64,000 bases of DNA from Harmothoe impar (taxonomy: Eukaryota > Annelida > Polychaeta > Phyllodocida > Polynoidae). Positions 53,651 through 63,985 of the stretch are shown piece by piece (within the stretch, counting starts at the first letter, position 1; each line of letters starts with the position of its first letter). The stretch lies in assembly GCA_947462335.1 (NCBI GenBank), contig OX381714.1:58325800-58389799 (forward strand), given 5' to 3'. A program made the position numbers and the translations under genes. Below the pieces are notes generated by a model. That model saw only the letters and a list, made by a program, of their open reading frames with translations, made no database searches and was not told the DNA's origin.

Positions 53651-53785
53651 TGTTGTGTTTGAAGTCACGTGTTTATTCAGTGAACGGTATCATGTAGTAG
53701 AGACCAATATAGGTTAGACAGAGGTGCTGCCGTTCATTAGGTACAGAGTAAACATGGTCGCCGGTTGACGTACGTATACACAACA
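53651..53785 (-). repeat. 5' LTR of Ty3 element
   Basis: 135 bp, apparently identical to the LTR at 39878-40012. It is short for an LTR and shows no obvious TATA box. Confidence 0.95.
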
Positions 53786-53790
53786 CCCGT

Positions 53791-55614
53791 GATAAGGGTA
53801 CAGAATTTGAGGTGATGTTCACACATAGTAGTGACATAGTTACTATAGAAAAGATAGGGAGTGGCTCCCCCCGGGCCCCCCTCCCCAATTAAACCCACAT
53901 GATTCACCCTGTTGGCAGTGTCGCTAAAAACTTTTAAAAGGTGACCACTCTCTTGTATATTTGAAGAGAATAAAGAATAATGAAATGCTATAAATGCTTA
54001 CGTAATAGGCGTGCCTCATTGGCGGTAGGCTATGTTATAAAATCAATAACTTGAGACTGGAGTTGACTGTTGAGTGTTGTGTTGAAGAACTTCAGGAAGG
54101 AATGAACAGTGACAGTCAACTGGATGGACAGTCAACTGGAGTGAAAAAGTGAGGTCATACTTACATCGGGTTGAAGCTATAACTTTGCTGTTTGTGTGGA
54201 CGAAACTGTCAACCTCGATCACGGCTTTAATTGGCGTTAAAACTAATGTTTATGCCAACTGTCAGAAAGGAGGCCCTTGCCGGTCTACTCCGGATGCAGT
54301 AGCGACTACATGCCTCCTCCACTGAAGAACTCCACATACATTTCATTCATCAGATGGCGCCACTGGGCTGATTTATGGTTCATCAAGCTTACAAAAGAGG
54401 GCGCTACTGTTTTAGCTTCCCGCCATGGTGTTGGTGTTGGTTAGTCTTCAAAATTCTTCCCGGCTGTCAACTTGTATGTTCCCCCCGGGATGTTCCCCCA
54501 CCCAGGGCTCCTCCACACCTGTTCAACTTTATGTCTTCCTGCCACACTATATGTATATGGCCAATTCTCGCCAAAAAAAGGACATTATTCATCAGGGGAG
54601 AGGGGGGAGAGGGGGGAGAGGGGCGGAGGGGGGTTGAGCCAATTTTCTTATTTTGAAAAAATGGTTTCACCAATAATGAAGTGTGGAAGGACATAGGCAC
54701 TGTATCCATGAAAAAGAAAAAGATGTGTTTGTTTAGGGAAAAAATAGTGCACGGTACTTAATGTTATTTCACATAGAGAAAATGATCACCAAAGTTGAGT
54801 ATTTTTAACAGTTGAGTGAATTTTCTTATTTTGAGGAAATTATTTCACCAATAAGGAAGCCCAGAAGTATATAGACACTATATTCACATGAAACATATTG
54901 ATCTGCCTGTTCAGAAAAAAAAATATTCCAAGGTCTTTAAAGTAATTGCACATAGATAGAATGGCCACCAAAGCTGAATCATTTTCATAAGTGACCCAAC
55001 TTTAAGCACCCCCAGTGCCCCCTGGATTGTCTTTTTTCCGGCGATTCTTTGCTCAATACATTAAAACTATATGTGTAGTTATTACTTTTAACACATTTCA
55101 GTATGTTTTAATCAAAAATGTGACTTGAGTGACACTTCCAAAGATTGACTTTGTCTATTTACGCCTCATTTCTTCCTGACTTTGGGGTCCTCATGCGCCT
55201 ACAAGTTGATGCATATCCACAATTCTACACATCTTGTCCCATGTCTATATATATAGGAGTTGGTGGGAATAGCTGTGTGTCTCCTAGTTGACAGAGTTTT
55301 CATATGAGAAATGTCTGAAAATGGACCAACCTTAAGAACTGATTTTGATGAGCCCACCCTCCTTCACTTGACGAGGCGCCATGCGTAAACCGTTCAGAAT
55401 TTGGAGTCCATATTTACAGATGACATTCGGGACATATTGGGCTATCATCCTACTAAAGGAGGATGAAGTCTGAGATGGTCACCCGGGAGCTGTTAGTCCA
55501 ATCTAAATGGACTCAGCCAGTTGTTAAAGGCAGCGCATGCCAACATACAGACCTGGTGTCATGATGTGAAGCAGTGTGGGAATATGCAATGTGAAGAAGA
55601 CATGTAAGTGGTGA
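53791..55614. other. Intergenic; possible minus-strand leader exon
   Basis: On the minus strand a sequence ending AACCCGAT at 54165 is followed by GTAAGTATG, a strong donor. ATGs upstream are closed by stops, so it would be a noncoding leader. It could be an upstream exon of TMEM256, on the same strand, which would put the Ty3 element in its first intron. Unsupported otherwise. No other gene seen. Confidence 0.25.
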
Positions 55615-55800
55615 GTTTGTTAGGCAAAAAATCCGCCTATTTAGTGAGTTACTAAACCAGCGTGCCTGTAGCTTCCGGTAGAAGCTTGCAAGCAACCAGT
55701 TACAGCCTGCTGAAGCCTGTTCTTTGCGAGGATTTACCGGAAGCAACAGGCACGCTGATTTAGTAACTCACTAAAGAGGTGGATTTTTCGCCTAATGAAC
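55615..55800. mobile_element. TTAGTGAGTTACTAAA MITE
   Basis: 186 bp, two arms of about 65 bp: GTTTGTTAGGCAAAAAATCC, CTATTTAGTGAGTTACTAAA, CAGCGTGCCTGT and their inverse ending GGATTTTTCGCCTAATGAAC. Nearly the whole element is a hairpin. Confidence 0.8.
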
Positions 55801-55967
55801 GCACCAATGGTGTACTTCAGAAAAGACTGAGCCGTGAGCTCTGCTGGACTATTCCCCGCATAGCACTATGGAAATATTTTAAATAACCATTTCTATATAC
55901 ATTATATTCACTATAGAAGGCTTAGAAATAAAATTTGAACAAAATGAACATATTTGACAATTCTAAA

Positions 55968-56470
55968 TAAGGCCACACTTTTTGTTTTATTTGGGTTACG
56001 GATCCTTCAAAAATTTATCAACGCACAGAGGACGAAATAAAATATTTTTAAAATAAAGTAAAAATTAGCCAATGGGGATTTTATTTATTTTTTGTACAGA
56101 AAGGCTGTACATTCCAATGTCGGAGGGAAAAATAAAAAGGACCACCCACAATAGAAAGGATGGTCCTATAATAGAAATACAATGATATTTAGGTAAACAG
56201 ATTTTTTTGAAAAGATGAAAAAAATCCAGAAAATTGCAAAGTCCCATTTTACCTAAATGAAGATTAGATAGTTGTTTTCCTGTTGATTTTAGCTTTCTTT
56301 TGGTATATCATATCATGTATCTTTTATTTTGTTCCTGTTTTTATTCTCTTTGGATTTCACATCGGAGGAAATAAAAAAAAAAGTCTAAAATTCAAATTTA
56401 TTTTTATTCTGATTTTGGGCTGTCCTAGTGCGGCGGGCCTGTAACCCAAATAAAAAAAAAGTGTGTCCTA
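55968..56470. mobile_element. AAGGCCACAC MITE, copy 2
   Basis: Inverted relative to copy 1 at 16158-16656. Ends TAAGGCCACACTTTTTG and AAAAAAAAGTGTGTCCTA. Confidence 0.8.
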
Positions 56471-56739
56471 ATCCTTGTAGAAGGCTTTTGAGGTAGGTTA
56501 GGACCAGCCCTCTTGGTATTACTATACCTGGAGGACAAGACCGCAGGAGAAAAACTTAGAGCTTCCCCCAACACCCCTCTGTGGTATCTCAAATGGGGCC
56601 ATCTATCTGTATTAAAGATACATTAAAACTCGCCCTTACACCCCCTTATCCTTTTGAACACTTCAAAAATATAGGCTGTCCTCCAACATTGAAAATTTGC
56701 AGGACCAAATGTCCTGTGGGAAGAAAAGTTTTCGCAAAG

Positions 56740-57045
56740 ACTGTAATACATACATTACAAACATCTGTCATCTAATACATAGATTACACCCATCTGTCAC
56801 CTAATACATACATTACACCGATCTGTCACATAACAGATTATTCATCTGCCACATAATACATATATCACATGCATCTGTCACCCAAAACAAATCTGTCACC
56901 TAATGCATACATCACACCCATTTGTCACCTAGTACATGATAATGATCTGTCATTTCATACATTACACCCATCTGTCACTTATTCATAACTTACACCCATC
57001 TGGCAACAAATACATTGCACCCATCTAGCACCTTATTCATTCATT
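56740..57045 (+). repeat. Degenerate 30-bp tandem CATCTGTCACCTAATACAT
   Basis: About ten units containing CATCTGTCA(C/T)CTAATACATA and CATTACACC. It is followed directly by the poly-G MITE. Confidence 0.75.
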
Positions 57046-57371
57046 AGGGAGTGGTCATTTTTCAACAACAGGGGGGGGGGGGGTCGGTGGATTTTCTCAC
57101 GAGCGGGTTGAAATTTTTTCGGTCCCCCCCACGGGAGGGGTTGTCATTTTTTTATTCCCCCCTCAGGCAAGTTTAAATTGAGTGCAGCCGACCCCTTTGA
57201 GCTATAGTAACACACAGGCTTTTTTGCTAAAAAGGGGAGAAATATTTTTGGTCCCCCCCCTCAAGAGAGGTCCAAATATTTTTGGTCCCCCTCCTTCAAG
57301 GGGTCCAAAGTTTTTTGGTCCCCCCCCAAATCCACCAGCGCCCCCCTGTTGTTAAAAAATGACCACTCCCT
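57046..57371. mobile_element. Poly-G MITE with AGGGAGTGG ends, copy 2
   Basis: Ends AGGGAGTGGTCATTTTT and AAAAAATGACCACTCCCT. Inside are G and C runs and repeated AATATTTTTGGTCCCCC. The element ends 32 bp before the ATG of the sulfotransferase gene, so it forms part of that gene's upstream region. Confidence 0.7.
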
Positions 57372-57403
57372 TAAATCATTATACACGCAACTTCAGTTGC
57401 AGG

Positions 57404-57487
57404 ATGACATACACCAAGTTGTTTGCGCCCAGCCTGTTGGTAGGGGGTTCCACGCAGTCAGCAGAGCGTGGTCCCACTGCCCCCACT
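57404..57487 (+). CDS. Sulfotransferase exon 1 (cytoplasmic tail)
   Basis: First coding exon of a CHST8-14-like carbohydrate sulfotransferase. ATG at 57404; 28 codons (MTYTKLFAPSLLVGGSTQSA, then ERGPTAPT) end exactly at GTGAGTAC (donor, phase 0). Upstream TTCAGTTGCAG at 57392-57402 could be an acceptor, in which case a leader exon precedes it. The tail of about 30 residues before the membrane anchor suits a Golgi type II protein. Assigned to this gene by phase, spacing and topology, since the tail itself is not conserved. Confidence 0.5.
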
Positions 57488-58231
57488 GTGAGTACAGGGG
57501 GGCTGTGGCACGGCCCTCTGTATTATCATGTAACAGAAACCTCTCATTTAATGCTAAATCCGGGGAAATCTAAGCATTTCTCATCAAATCAAAAGGCATG
57601 TCATTATTCTACACATTCAGGATCACATCTCCAAACCACCCCTTTTTTTGTACCATGTTTGGTTAATTAATTATGGTTAAAACAGAATTAAATGTTGCTG
57701 TATGATTGAGACAGAATAATAAATGAAAAAAAGGGGTATGGTCCTCTTATACACTAGATTTATGAGAATTGAATGCACAAATAAAAACTGATCTAATTAT
57801 TACCATTTCTCCCGGATTCTAAGCCTAATGAAGGTCACAATAAAATAGCCAATTCCCTACACAGTAATAACAAAAGATATGTCCTCTGAAAGATATTGAA
57901 TCATATTTTATAGTGCTAAAATAATGAGATACATATACCATACGGTTGCTAACCTATTGACATGTAAACTTAATGTATTTTCCCCCAATTGCTCTGTGGC
58001 TGCACGCAGGGTAATTACTCAGTGTGCTGCATGCCCCAATATACACTCAGTACAGGTGCCACAGGCCTGGTAGCCACAGTAGGCAGCCAGTGGGGTAAAA
58101 TTATAGGGAGTTTTCTATCTTCCAAAGGCTCTCAATCGTTTACTTTTATATCTTTCATCATTCTTTTTTCTACATTGGATTAGTATAGATCTTCTCCATC
58201 GAGTCTATGTTCTGAATAGTTTGTACAGTAG
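57488..58231 (+). other. Sulfotransferase intron 1
   Basis: No repeat boundary or other feature recognised. Confidence 0.4.
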
Positions 58232-58346
58232 TTTTCCTATTTTCGATGGAACCCCCTACTGTTGGCTTGTCTGTGTGGGGTGTCTCTGATAATGCTGGCA
58301 AGCCGCTTCTCCGCATCTCAACTCGCATCTTTTACCACAAACTCAG
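58232..58346 (+). CDS. Sulfotransferase exon 2 (signal anchor)
   Basis: Phase 0 in, phase 1 out. The acceptor is TACAGTAG; the donor is CTCAG before GTAAGG. It encodes FSYFRWNPLLLACLCGVSLI and then MLASRFSASQLASFTTNS. A basic residue followed by 16-17 hydrophobic residues (about residues 36-51 of the assembled protein) is a typical Golgi signal anchor, with a short S/T-rich stem after it. The acceptor is only moderate. Another frame of the same DNA (MEPPTVGLSVWG) is open, but its phases do not fit the next exon. Confidence 0.6.
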
Positions 58347-59825
58347 GTAAGGCTCAAAATATAACGAAGGCAACTTAAAAAATATATATGGACTTTAAGC
58401 AAACACATTTTACACTTCAATAGTTATTGATGTACGAATGTTGATAAAATGCAAGTTATTCCTAGCCCAGTGCATTACTGATAGTTAAACCTGTTACCAA
58501 ATATGCCAACATTCCTCAATTTTGAACACATTTTTCAGTTGAAAGATTCTTTTTTTCAATAAGTTTTCTTGAACAAAATGCTCTTAATGGCATGCCCAGT
58601 GTTGAAAAACCAGCATTTTTATGGAGTGGTCTAAATCCTTTAAGGCAGCTTTTTTACTTGGACTGTTGGGTGGCCTACTGGCCTTTGATAGTCATGAATG
58701 CAGCCCTGGTGAGTAAGACAACAGTTTTGCAAAAAGGATTTAACGGTCAGTATACTGCTGCTGAGTAAATAGCTGTCGCTGTATCATGAAAACAGATGAA
58801 TATGAAGCCTTGTTTTTGATAGTTAAAATACTTGAGGCAATCTCACCAATAATATTCCCTCAGAATGGAAGGTGTAATTACAAACATGTGTTATTGTGAT
58901 GGAGCCATGATGAAGGTAACTCTCCATAGGCTTCTGATTTGCCACTCGCTGCATGATCATGATGTGTAACTTCAGGCAATGGGAGGTTCTTAAGTACAAA
59001 ATATCTGGGACAGAAACAATATCATCAGCACAGCTGTACCGTCAAGACACTAAGTACAATACCAGCACAACTGTACCGTCAAGATATTAACTACAATAAC
59101 AGCACAACTGTACCCCTATTCCCAATCACTACCCACTCAACAAAAAACGCTATTTAACATTTGCAAACGTTTTCATTGGCTTTGCAGGAAAACTTCTTAA
59201 ATAACGTTGTTTAAACGTTTCTATAAAGTTCATAATACAAACGTTGCTATCTAGAATGTTATTTAACGTATCTAAAAGGTGTAGAGAAAAATGTTTGTTT
59301 CTATACCGTTATTAAATGAAAACGTTAGTATCTAAAACGCTATTGAACGTTTCTGTATGGTTTAGATGAAACAGTTGGATCCAAAACGTTTTTGGACATT
59401 TATACATGGTCTGGGAAAAACGTTTATCAAAAAAGTTTTTTAGATGTTTATTAACGTTTCTATTGATTCCAGTATCTGCAACCAGGAGGCAGCACTATCC
59501 ATTTGATGTTTTTTTGCTTGTGCTTCAGCGCATTATCTCATTTAAAAGTGCCACAACTATAATTATCCTACCTCTTTTTAACCAATGTAATTGCGAAATT
59601 TCATATCAACATTTTTTTTCACAGAATAGCAGCAAGATAAATGGTATTTATGCAGTCAACGATCTGAACATTGGGCCTTTGGCTGCCTGGGTCTCATATT
59701 ATACAAAAAAATGTCCTGGCAGGTACATTTCTTGCCCTACCTTTCTGTTTGAGGGGTACACTGACATTTTATGGTCATGTAGGAGTTCCGATATTGCGTA
59801 TATTCCGATATTGTGCGTGACATAT
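58347..59825 (+). other. Sulfotransferase intron 2, first part
   Basis: Contains a MITE remnant near 58650-58715 and a diverged tandem repeat of about 70 bp at 59160-59460 (AACGTTTCTATA, GTATCTAAAACGTTATT). An exon-like stretch at 59625-59722 has good splice sites but the wrong phase for this gene. Confidence 0.4.
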
Positions 59826-60730
59826 GGCTCACTCTCACCAAATCAGTGCAACTGAAAAGCGTCCGTACATGATCGGTGGCCGTACATGATCGGTGGCCGT
59901 ACATGATCCGTGACGTACATGATCCGTGACGTACATGATCCGTGACGTACATGATCCGTGATCTATTGACTGCCTTACCCTTTCTGAGCATGATAAAACA
60001 TAAATAAACCTTACCAAGGTGTACATATGATGTGTGTCTTGAAATGTAATATGTTAGAAATGTATAGATGCGAGTATTAATATCATTTTACATGACATTT
60101 CAATACCGATCATGTACCTCATGTGGCGTACATGATCGGTGACGTACATGATCGGTGATTTATTGACTGCCTTACCCTTTCTGAACATGATAAAACATAA
60201 ATAAACCTTACCAAGGTGTACATATGATATGTGTCTTGAAGTCATTTTACATGACATTTCAATACCGATCATGTACGCCATGTGACGTACATGATCGGTT
60301 GTACATTAAGCCACTCTCCTTTTGACCCCTTTCTAACCATGTTTAAAACATAAATCAATCATAGCAAGGTGTACACATGATCCATGTCTTAACATGTATT
60401 ATCAAAGACATGTGAAGCAGTGGGTAATAAGAACATTTTACATGTCATTCCAAACCAATCATGTACGTCATGTGACATACATGATCGTTTGTACATTGAG
60501 CCCCCCCCCCCCCATTTGGCCCCTATAAATATTTTGGGAGTTATTTTTTTCTAACAAACTCCCCAAATATACATTACAGCCAGAAGGTATGGTTGATAAG
60601 TTAAATAGCAGAGTACATGGGTGCTTAGTTTTTTGTTGTTGTTTTCCGATCATGTACGGCCATCGATCATGTACAGCCACTGATCATGTACGGCCACATT
60701 CTAGTAGCATTGATTTGGTGAGAGTGAGCC
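59826..60730. mobile_element. GTACATGATCGG dyad element, copy 2
   Basis: 905 bp, same ends as copy 1 (GGCTCACTCTCACCAAATCA ... TTTGGTGAGAGTGAGCC), flanked by ATAT on both sides. The internal dyad units lie in the opposite orientation relative to copy 1. Repeats here vary more (CCGTACATGATCGGTGG, GTGACGTACATGATCCG). It lies in intron 2 of the sulfotransferase gene. Confidence 0.75.
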
Positions 60731-60817
60731 ATATATACAACGTTAGCAGTGTTTAGTTCCAGAGATGGTGTGTGAGAGTATACGTAAAATCACATCTTTT
60801 TGTTAGCTGGAGTAGAG

Positions 60818-61113
60818 CAGTGTTGCCACTTGATACTTTAAAAACAGTAAATACTTTATTTCATCAGTTTTCCAAATTTATACTTTATTCATACTTTATT
60901 TAGCCAGAACAAGCATGCACACAATTTTTATCTTTCAAGGGAAGCAATTCGCCTCGCTGCTTGCAAAATATCAGTCTATATTTGATCTGAACCCCTTGCT
61001 CCTGAAATTACCAAAAATGAATGCACCGTGATTATACTTTATTTGAGCTAGATTTATACTTTATTTCAGTTGTGCTGATACTTTATTTTCATGAAGGCCC
61101 AGTGGCAACACTG
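60818..61113. mobile_element. hAT-type MITE inside exon 3
   Basis: 296 bp with inverted ends CAGTGTTGCCACT and AGTGGCAACACTG, repeated TACTTTATTT inside. Flanks AGTAGAGC and GGTAGAGG match at six of eight bases, a worn 8-bp duplication. CAGTG-type ends are usual for hAT. The flanking sequence, rejoined in thought, gives an uninterrupted exon with acceptor TTGTTAG at 60805-60806 in the right phase, so the insertion fell a few codons into the ancestral exon 3. Confidence 0.7.
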
Positions 61114-61267
61114 GTAGAGGCAGCACAGAGGGAGCGGCAGGGGTCCATATCTGCTGCGTGTAGACTACGGAACCATTTCGCACTGAACGCATCACTGCCC
61201 CTCCAGAACCAATTTTTTTACATGGTTGACGACCGCTACAAGGCCATCTACTGCTACATCCCTAAAG
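61070..61267 (+). CDS. Sulfotransferase exon 3 (5'-PSB start)
   Basis: Phase 1 in and out. The preferred acceptor TTTATTTCAG lies inside the hAT MITE. The first 15 or so codons (VLILYFHEGPVAT) are MITE-derived, then EAAQRERQGSISAACRLRNH, and at the end FFYMVDDRYKAIYCYIPK. The V-D-D-(K/R)-x-K-x-(I/L)-Y-C-Y-(I/V)-P-K signature is that of the CHST8-14 family (Sulfotransfer_2) and leads into the PAPS-binding loop. Two other acceptors in the MITE (before 61097 and 61103) keep the same frame. The donor is AAAG before GTATTA. Confidence 0.8.
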
Positions 61268-62793
61268 GTATTAAAAGTTGTTTTTTTGTTATATCATTGT
61301 AACTATATTCATATAGATTCCAGCTACCATCAAACCCAAGAACATAGCTGCTTTAGAGGAGGTGGTCTTTTCTTTACTCCGAGAGTATGGCGAGCACAAA
61401 CGATCATAGCCAAACAAAGTGTATTCTTATGAACAGATTTGAGTGTGTCTGTAAAGTAGGTCTTGTGGTAGGTCTTGTATACCCTGAACCAGAATCTGGT
61501 CGGCGAGTTTTGTGAGGATGCAACTGTCTTATATGCCAGCAGTCCATGGGTGGCACCATCTATAAACCCAGGCCGGGTTACATTAGGCCACTCAAAAAAA
61601 GAAAGTGGTTTCTCATCACCAAGGTCTGAAAAATCTGACGAGGGAGGCTTTTTTTTTTTTTTTTTTTTTTTTACTCGCGGGTTAAAATGTATGGGATGAT
61701 ATACGTGTTTCATGACCAAAATTCACATTTTAGAAGTTAAGAATTTAAAGATCTTTAAAAGTAGGGAAAATGTAAGTTATTTCTATCCTACTGCATTACT
61801 GGCAGTATTAGCTTTAATTTGATACCAAATATCCCAATATTTGTCCATTTTTATCAAATTTTTCATAAAAAAAATAGCAAAAAAAAAAAAAGTTTTCCTC
61901 AAAAGCTGATTTTTATGATGCGCGCGGTGATGAGAAACCATTTTATTTTTTTGAGTGGCCTTAGTCAATCTGGGCTGGGAATATAGAATAAACAGGTAAT
62001 CCTTTGCCAGACCGGATATTAACTTGGACTGGAAAATGGATAGCTCCAAAAGGTCTAATGGTGTATTAATGTTTTGTACATCACCACAATATCATATTTC
62101 TTTCCCTATCATATGTATAACTGGATTTATCATGGATGAACAGTCTTTGTGAAAACAAGCAGGACAGTGGCAATGTCCACATAAAATGCCACCAGTCCAG
62201 CAGATTGACAAGTGTAGCAGGACTGAACGTCCAGTCACATCTTGGGCTTTTCTGAACAGAACAAATTTAGTATAGATTTTAAAGTTGTAATATGTTTGTC
62301 AATATACTGTATAAAAGTAAGTATCTATCCTGATCTGGCCATAAATGTTTACAAATACATGTATAATGTTTTTTAAGTGGACAATACTATTTTATACATC
62401 TTTGTATGCATAAATCATCAGATATGTAGCTATCCAGTCCTTCAAAAATGTAGGCGGTCATGCAACATTCAAAATTTGCGGGCCGAATGTCCTGTGGGAT
62501 GAAAATGTTTTCACAAAGACTTGATGAATATCCTAGCCAAGTATAAGGCCCATCATACAAGCATATAACAATTATAGCCTCTGAATTTACATGTTGTCAT
62601 ATGAAAGCAATCGTTAAGAAAGAAAACTTATAACAACAACCCAAGTCATTAATCAATGCTGTATGTACTCGCATACAATTTTTCCATCTGAAAAACATTA
62701 AGGTTTTGCCCCACCCAATTTGTTGAAATAGGAACACTTGTGTACTATTAAAGAAACAAACTAATTAATTGTAACTTACCTTAAAATGTACAG
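61268..62793 (+). other. Sulfotransferase intron 3
   Basis: Includes the MITE at 61585-61961, listed separately. Near 62440-62530 there are words (GTCCTTCAAAAATGTAGGC, GAATGTCCTGTGGGA) also found near 56640-56740 and 22310-22400, so a small dispersed repeat is present. Confidence 0.4.
61585..61961. mobile_element. AGGCCACTCAAAAAAA MITE
   Basis: Ends AGGCCACTCAAAAAAAGAAA then GTGGTTTCTCATCACC, and the inverse GGTGATGAGAAACCATTTTA then TTTTTTTGAGTGGCCT. T runs inside explain the lysine-rich minus-strand frame. Confidence 0.7.
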
Positions 62794-62899
62794 CAGGCTG
62801 CACAATGTGGAAGATTAAGCTGGCCAGTCTGCACACCAAGAGCGGCACCGTACCATTCCATAACACAGCCATTCATGATGTACTCAATGCTAAAAATAG
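62794..62899 (+). CDS. Sulfotransferase exon 4 (5'-PSB loop)
   Basis: Acceptor ATGTACAG ends at 62793. With the base carried over from exon 3 the junction reads IPKAGCTMWK, the PAPS 5'-phosphosulfate-binding loop (family form P-K-V-A-C-T-N-W-K). The lysine is about residue 132 of the assembled protein. The exon continues IKLASLHTKSGTVPFHN and AIHDVLNAKN, ending AATAG before GTAGGT (phase 2). The acceptor is a CAGCAG tandem; using the second CAG (exon from 62797) would drop one alanine and shorten the loop, so the first is preferred. Confidence 0.85.
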
Positions 62900-63985
62900 G
62901 TAGGTCCTAGGCATGGAGGGCCAAAGGGGGGCGGGGAGGCGGTGGAGATCACTCTAATATTTTTGATTTTATTACCTTTTTTGGCATGCCATATACAACC
63001 TTGAAAATAAGATGTATTGTATTTATGTATTTTACAAATAGCTTGGCCTAAAGAAATACTTTTTAAGTCATTTATATTGCGTCATTCACTAAATCTTCGC
63101 TGGTGACAGATGATTTGGCCTAAGAGTATTTCTCTATAATATCAGCCAAGGTGGATGGATGTCCAGGTGGATCTTTAGAGTTGACAGTACATAGACAAAG
63201 GTGCACGAGTTGACTGGGTTATTTCACGAGTTGACCTTGGGCCGTATTTCACGAGGCCGTAGGCCGAGTGAAATGCGGCCCAAGGGTCAACAAGTGAAAT
63301 AACCCAGTCAACAGACTGAAATGAGTGTACCTTTGTGTTTATTTTTTATCTTTTTCGATTCAAAATACTGAAATTATGGCAGGGGGGAGCCTAAAAGGGC
63401 TATTTCACAGGGGGTGTTAAATACGGCTCTCCTTGGTTTAATCAATGAAGCTGTCGTATTTGATAAAAAATAAATAGACAAGGGTGCACAAGTTTTGGTC
63501 TGTTGACAGGGTTATTTCATGGCCTCGTGAAATACGGCCCCACCTCCAACAAGTGAAATAACCCTTCAACAGACTAAAACGAGTGTGCCTTTGTGTTTAT
63601 TTTTTCGATTCAAAATACCAAAATTATGGTAGGGGGGAGCCTAAAAAGGCTTCTTTCTACGCAGTTCAAATGTAAACAAACTGCACCGCCATTTTGATGA
63701 CGTCACAGGGCCGTGAAATACGGCAATGGGTTATTTCACGGGGGTGTGCAATACGATGATCTTTAGTTAAATCAATAGCACTGCCGTATTTCATAAAAAA
63801 TAAAATTTAGATCGAACTTGAAAACATCATTATCTTTTATATCACTGTTTTTCACAGATTTTGCTAAAAATTTAAACTGTCAGTTGCACCAGTTGCACAA
63901 CCGGCACGATCTATTTGGTCTGTGGTAGTGAGCGAAACGTCATTAGAAACATCCTATCATATATTTTGTGTCTGTTCCTTGTCAG
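62900..63985 (+). other. Sulfotransferase intron 4
   Basis: Contains two GGGTTATTTCACG repeat copies, listed separately. Nothing else noted. Confidence 0.45.
63190..63830. repeat. GGGTTATTTCACG repeats, copies 2 and 3
   Basis: Copy 2 (63190-63480) contains a hairpin at 63212-63311: ACTGGGTTATTTCACGAG and CTTGGGCCGTATTTCAC pair with GTGAAATGCGGCCCAAG and GTGAAATAACCCAGT. Copy 3 (63477-63830) repeats the words with variation. Copy 1 is at 8755-9030. Confidence 0.65.

Larger units (their letters stand above)
39878..53785 (-). mobile_element. Ty3/gypsy LTR retrotransposon, interrupted
   Basis: 13,908 bp as it stands; 4,913 bp without the nested element and its extra 6-bp repeat. Flanked by the 5-bp duplication CCCGT (39873-39877, 53786-53790). 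Two 135-bp LTRs appear identical. It is transcribed right to left with one gag-pol frame in the order gag, protease, reverse transcriptase, RNase H, integrase, which is the Ty3/gypsy order. An 8,989-bp Polinton-like element interrupts the frame. There is also one in-frame TGA and one frameshift near the end of pol. No envelope gene is seen. Confidence 0.95.

Noticed and set aside
58246..58346. Exon frame starting MEPPTVGLSVWG
   Set aside because: Open, but its phases do not match exon 1 or exon 3, while the alternative frame of the same DNA gives a signal anchor and fits both.
59625..59722. Additional sulfotransferase exon (NSSKINGIYAVND...)
   Set aside because: Splice sites are good, but after exon 2 (phase 1) the entry would create a TAG, and the exit phase (2) does not fit exon 3.
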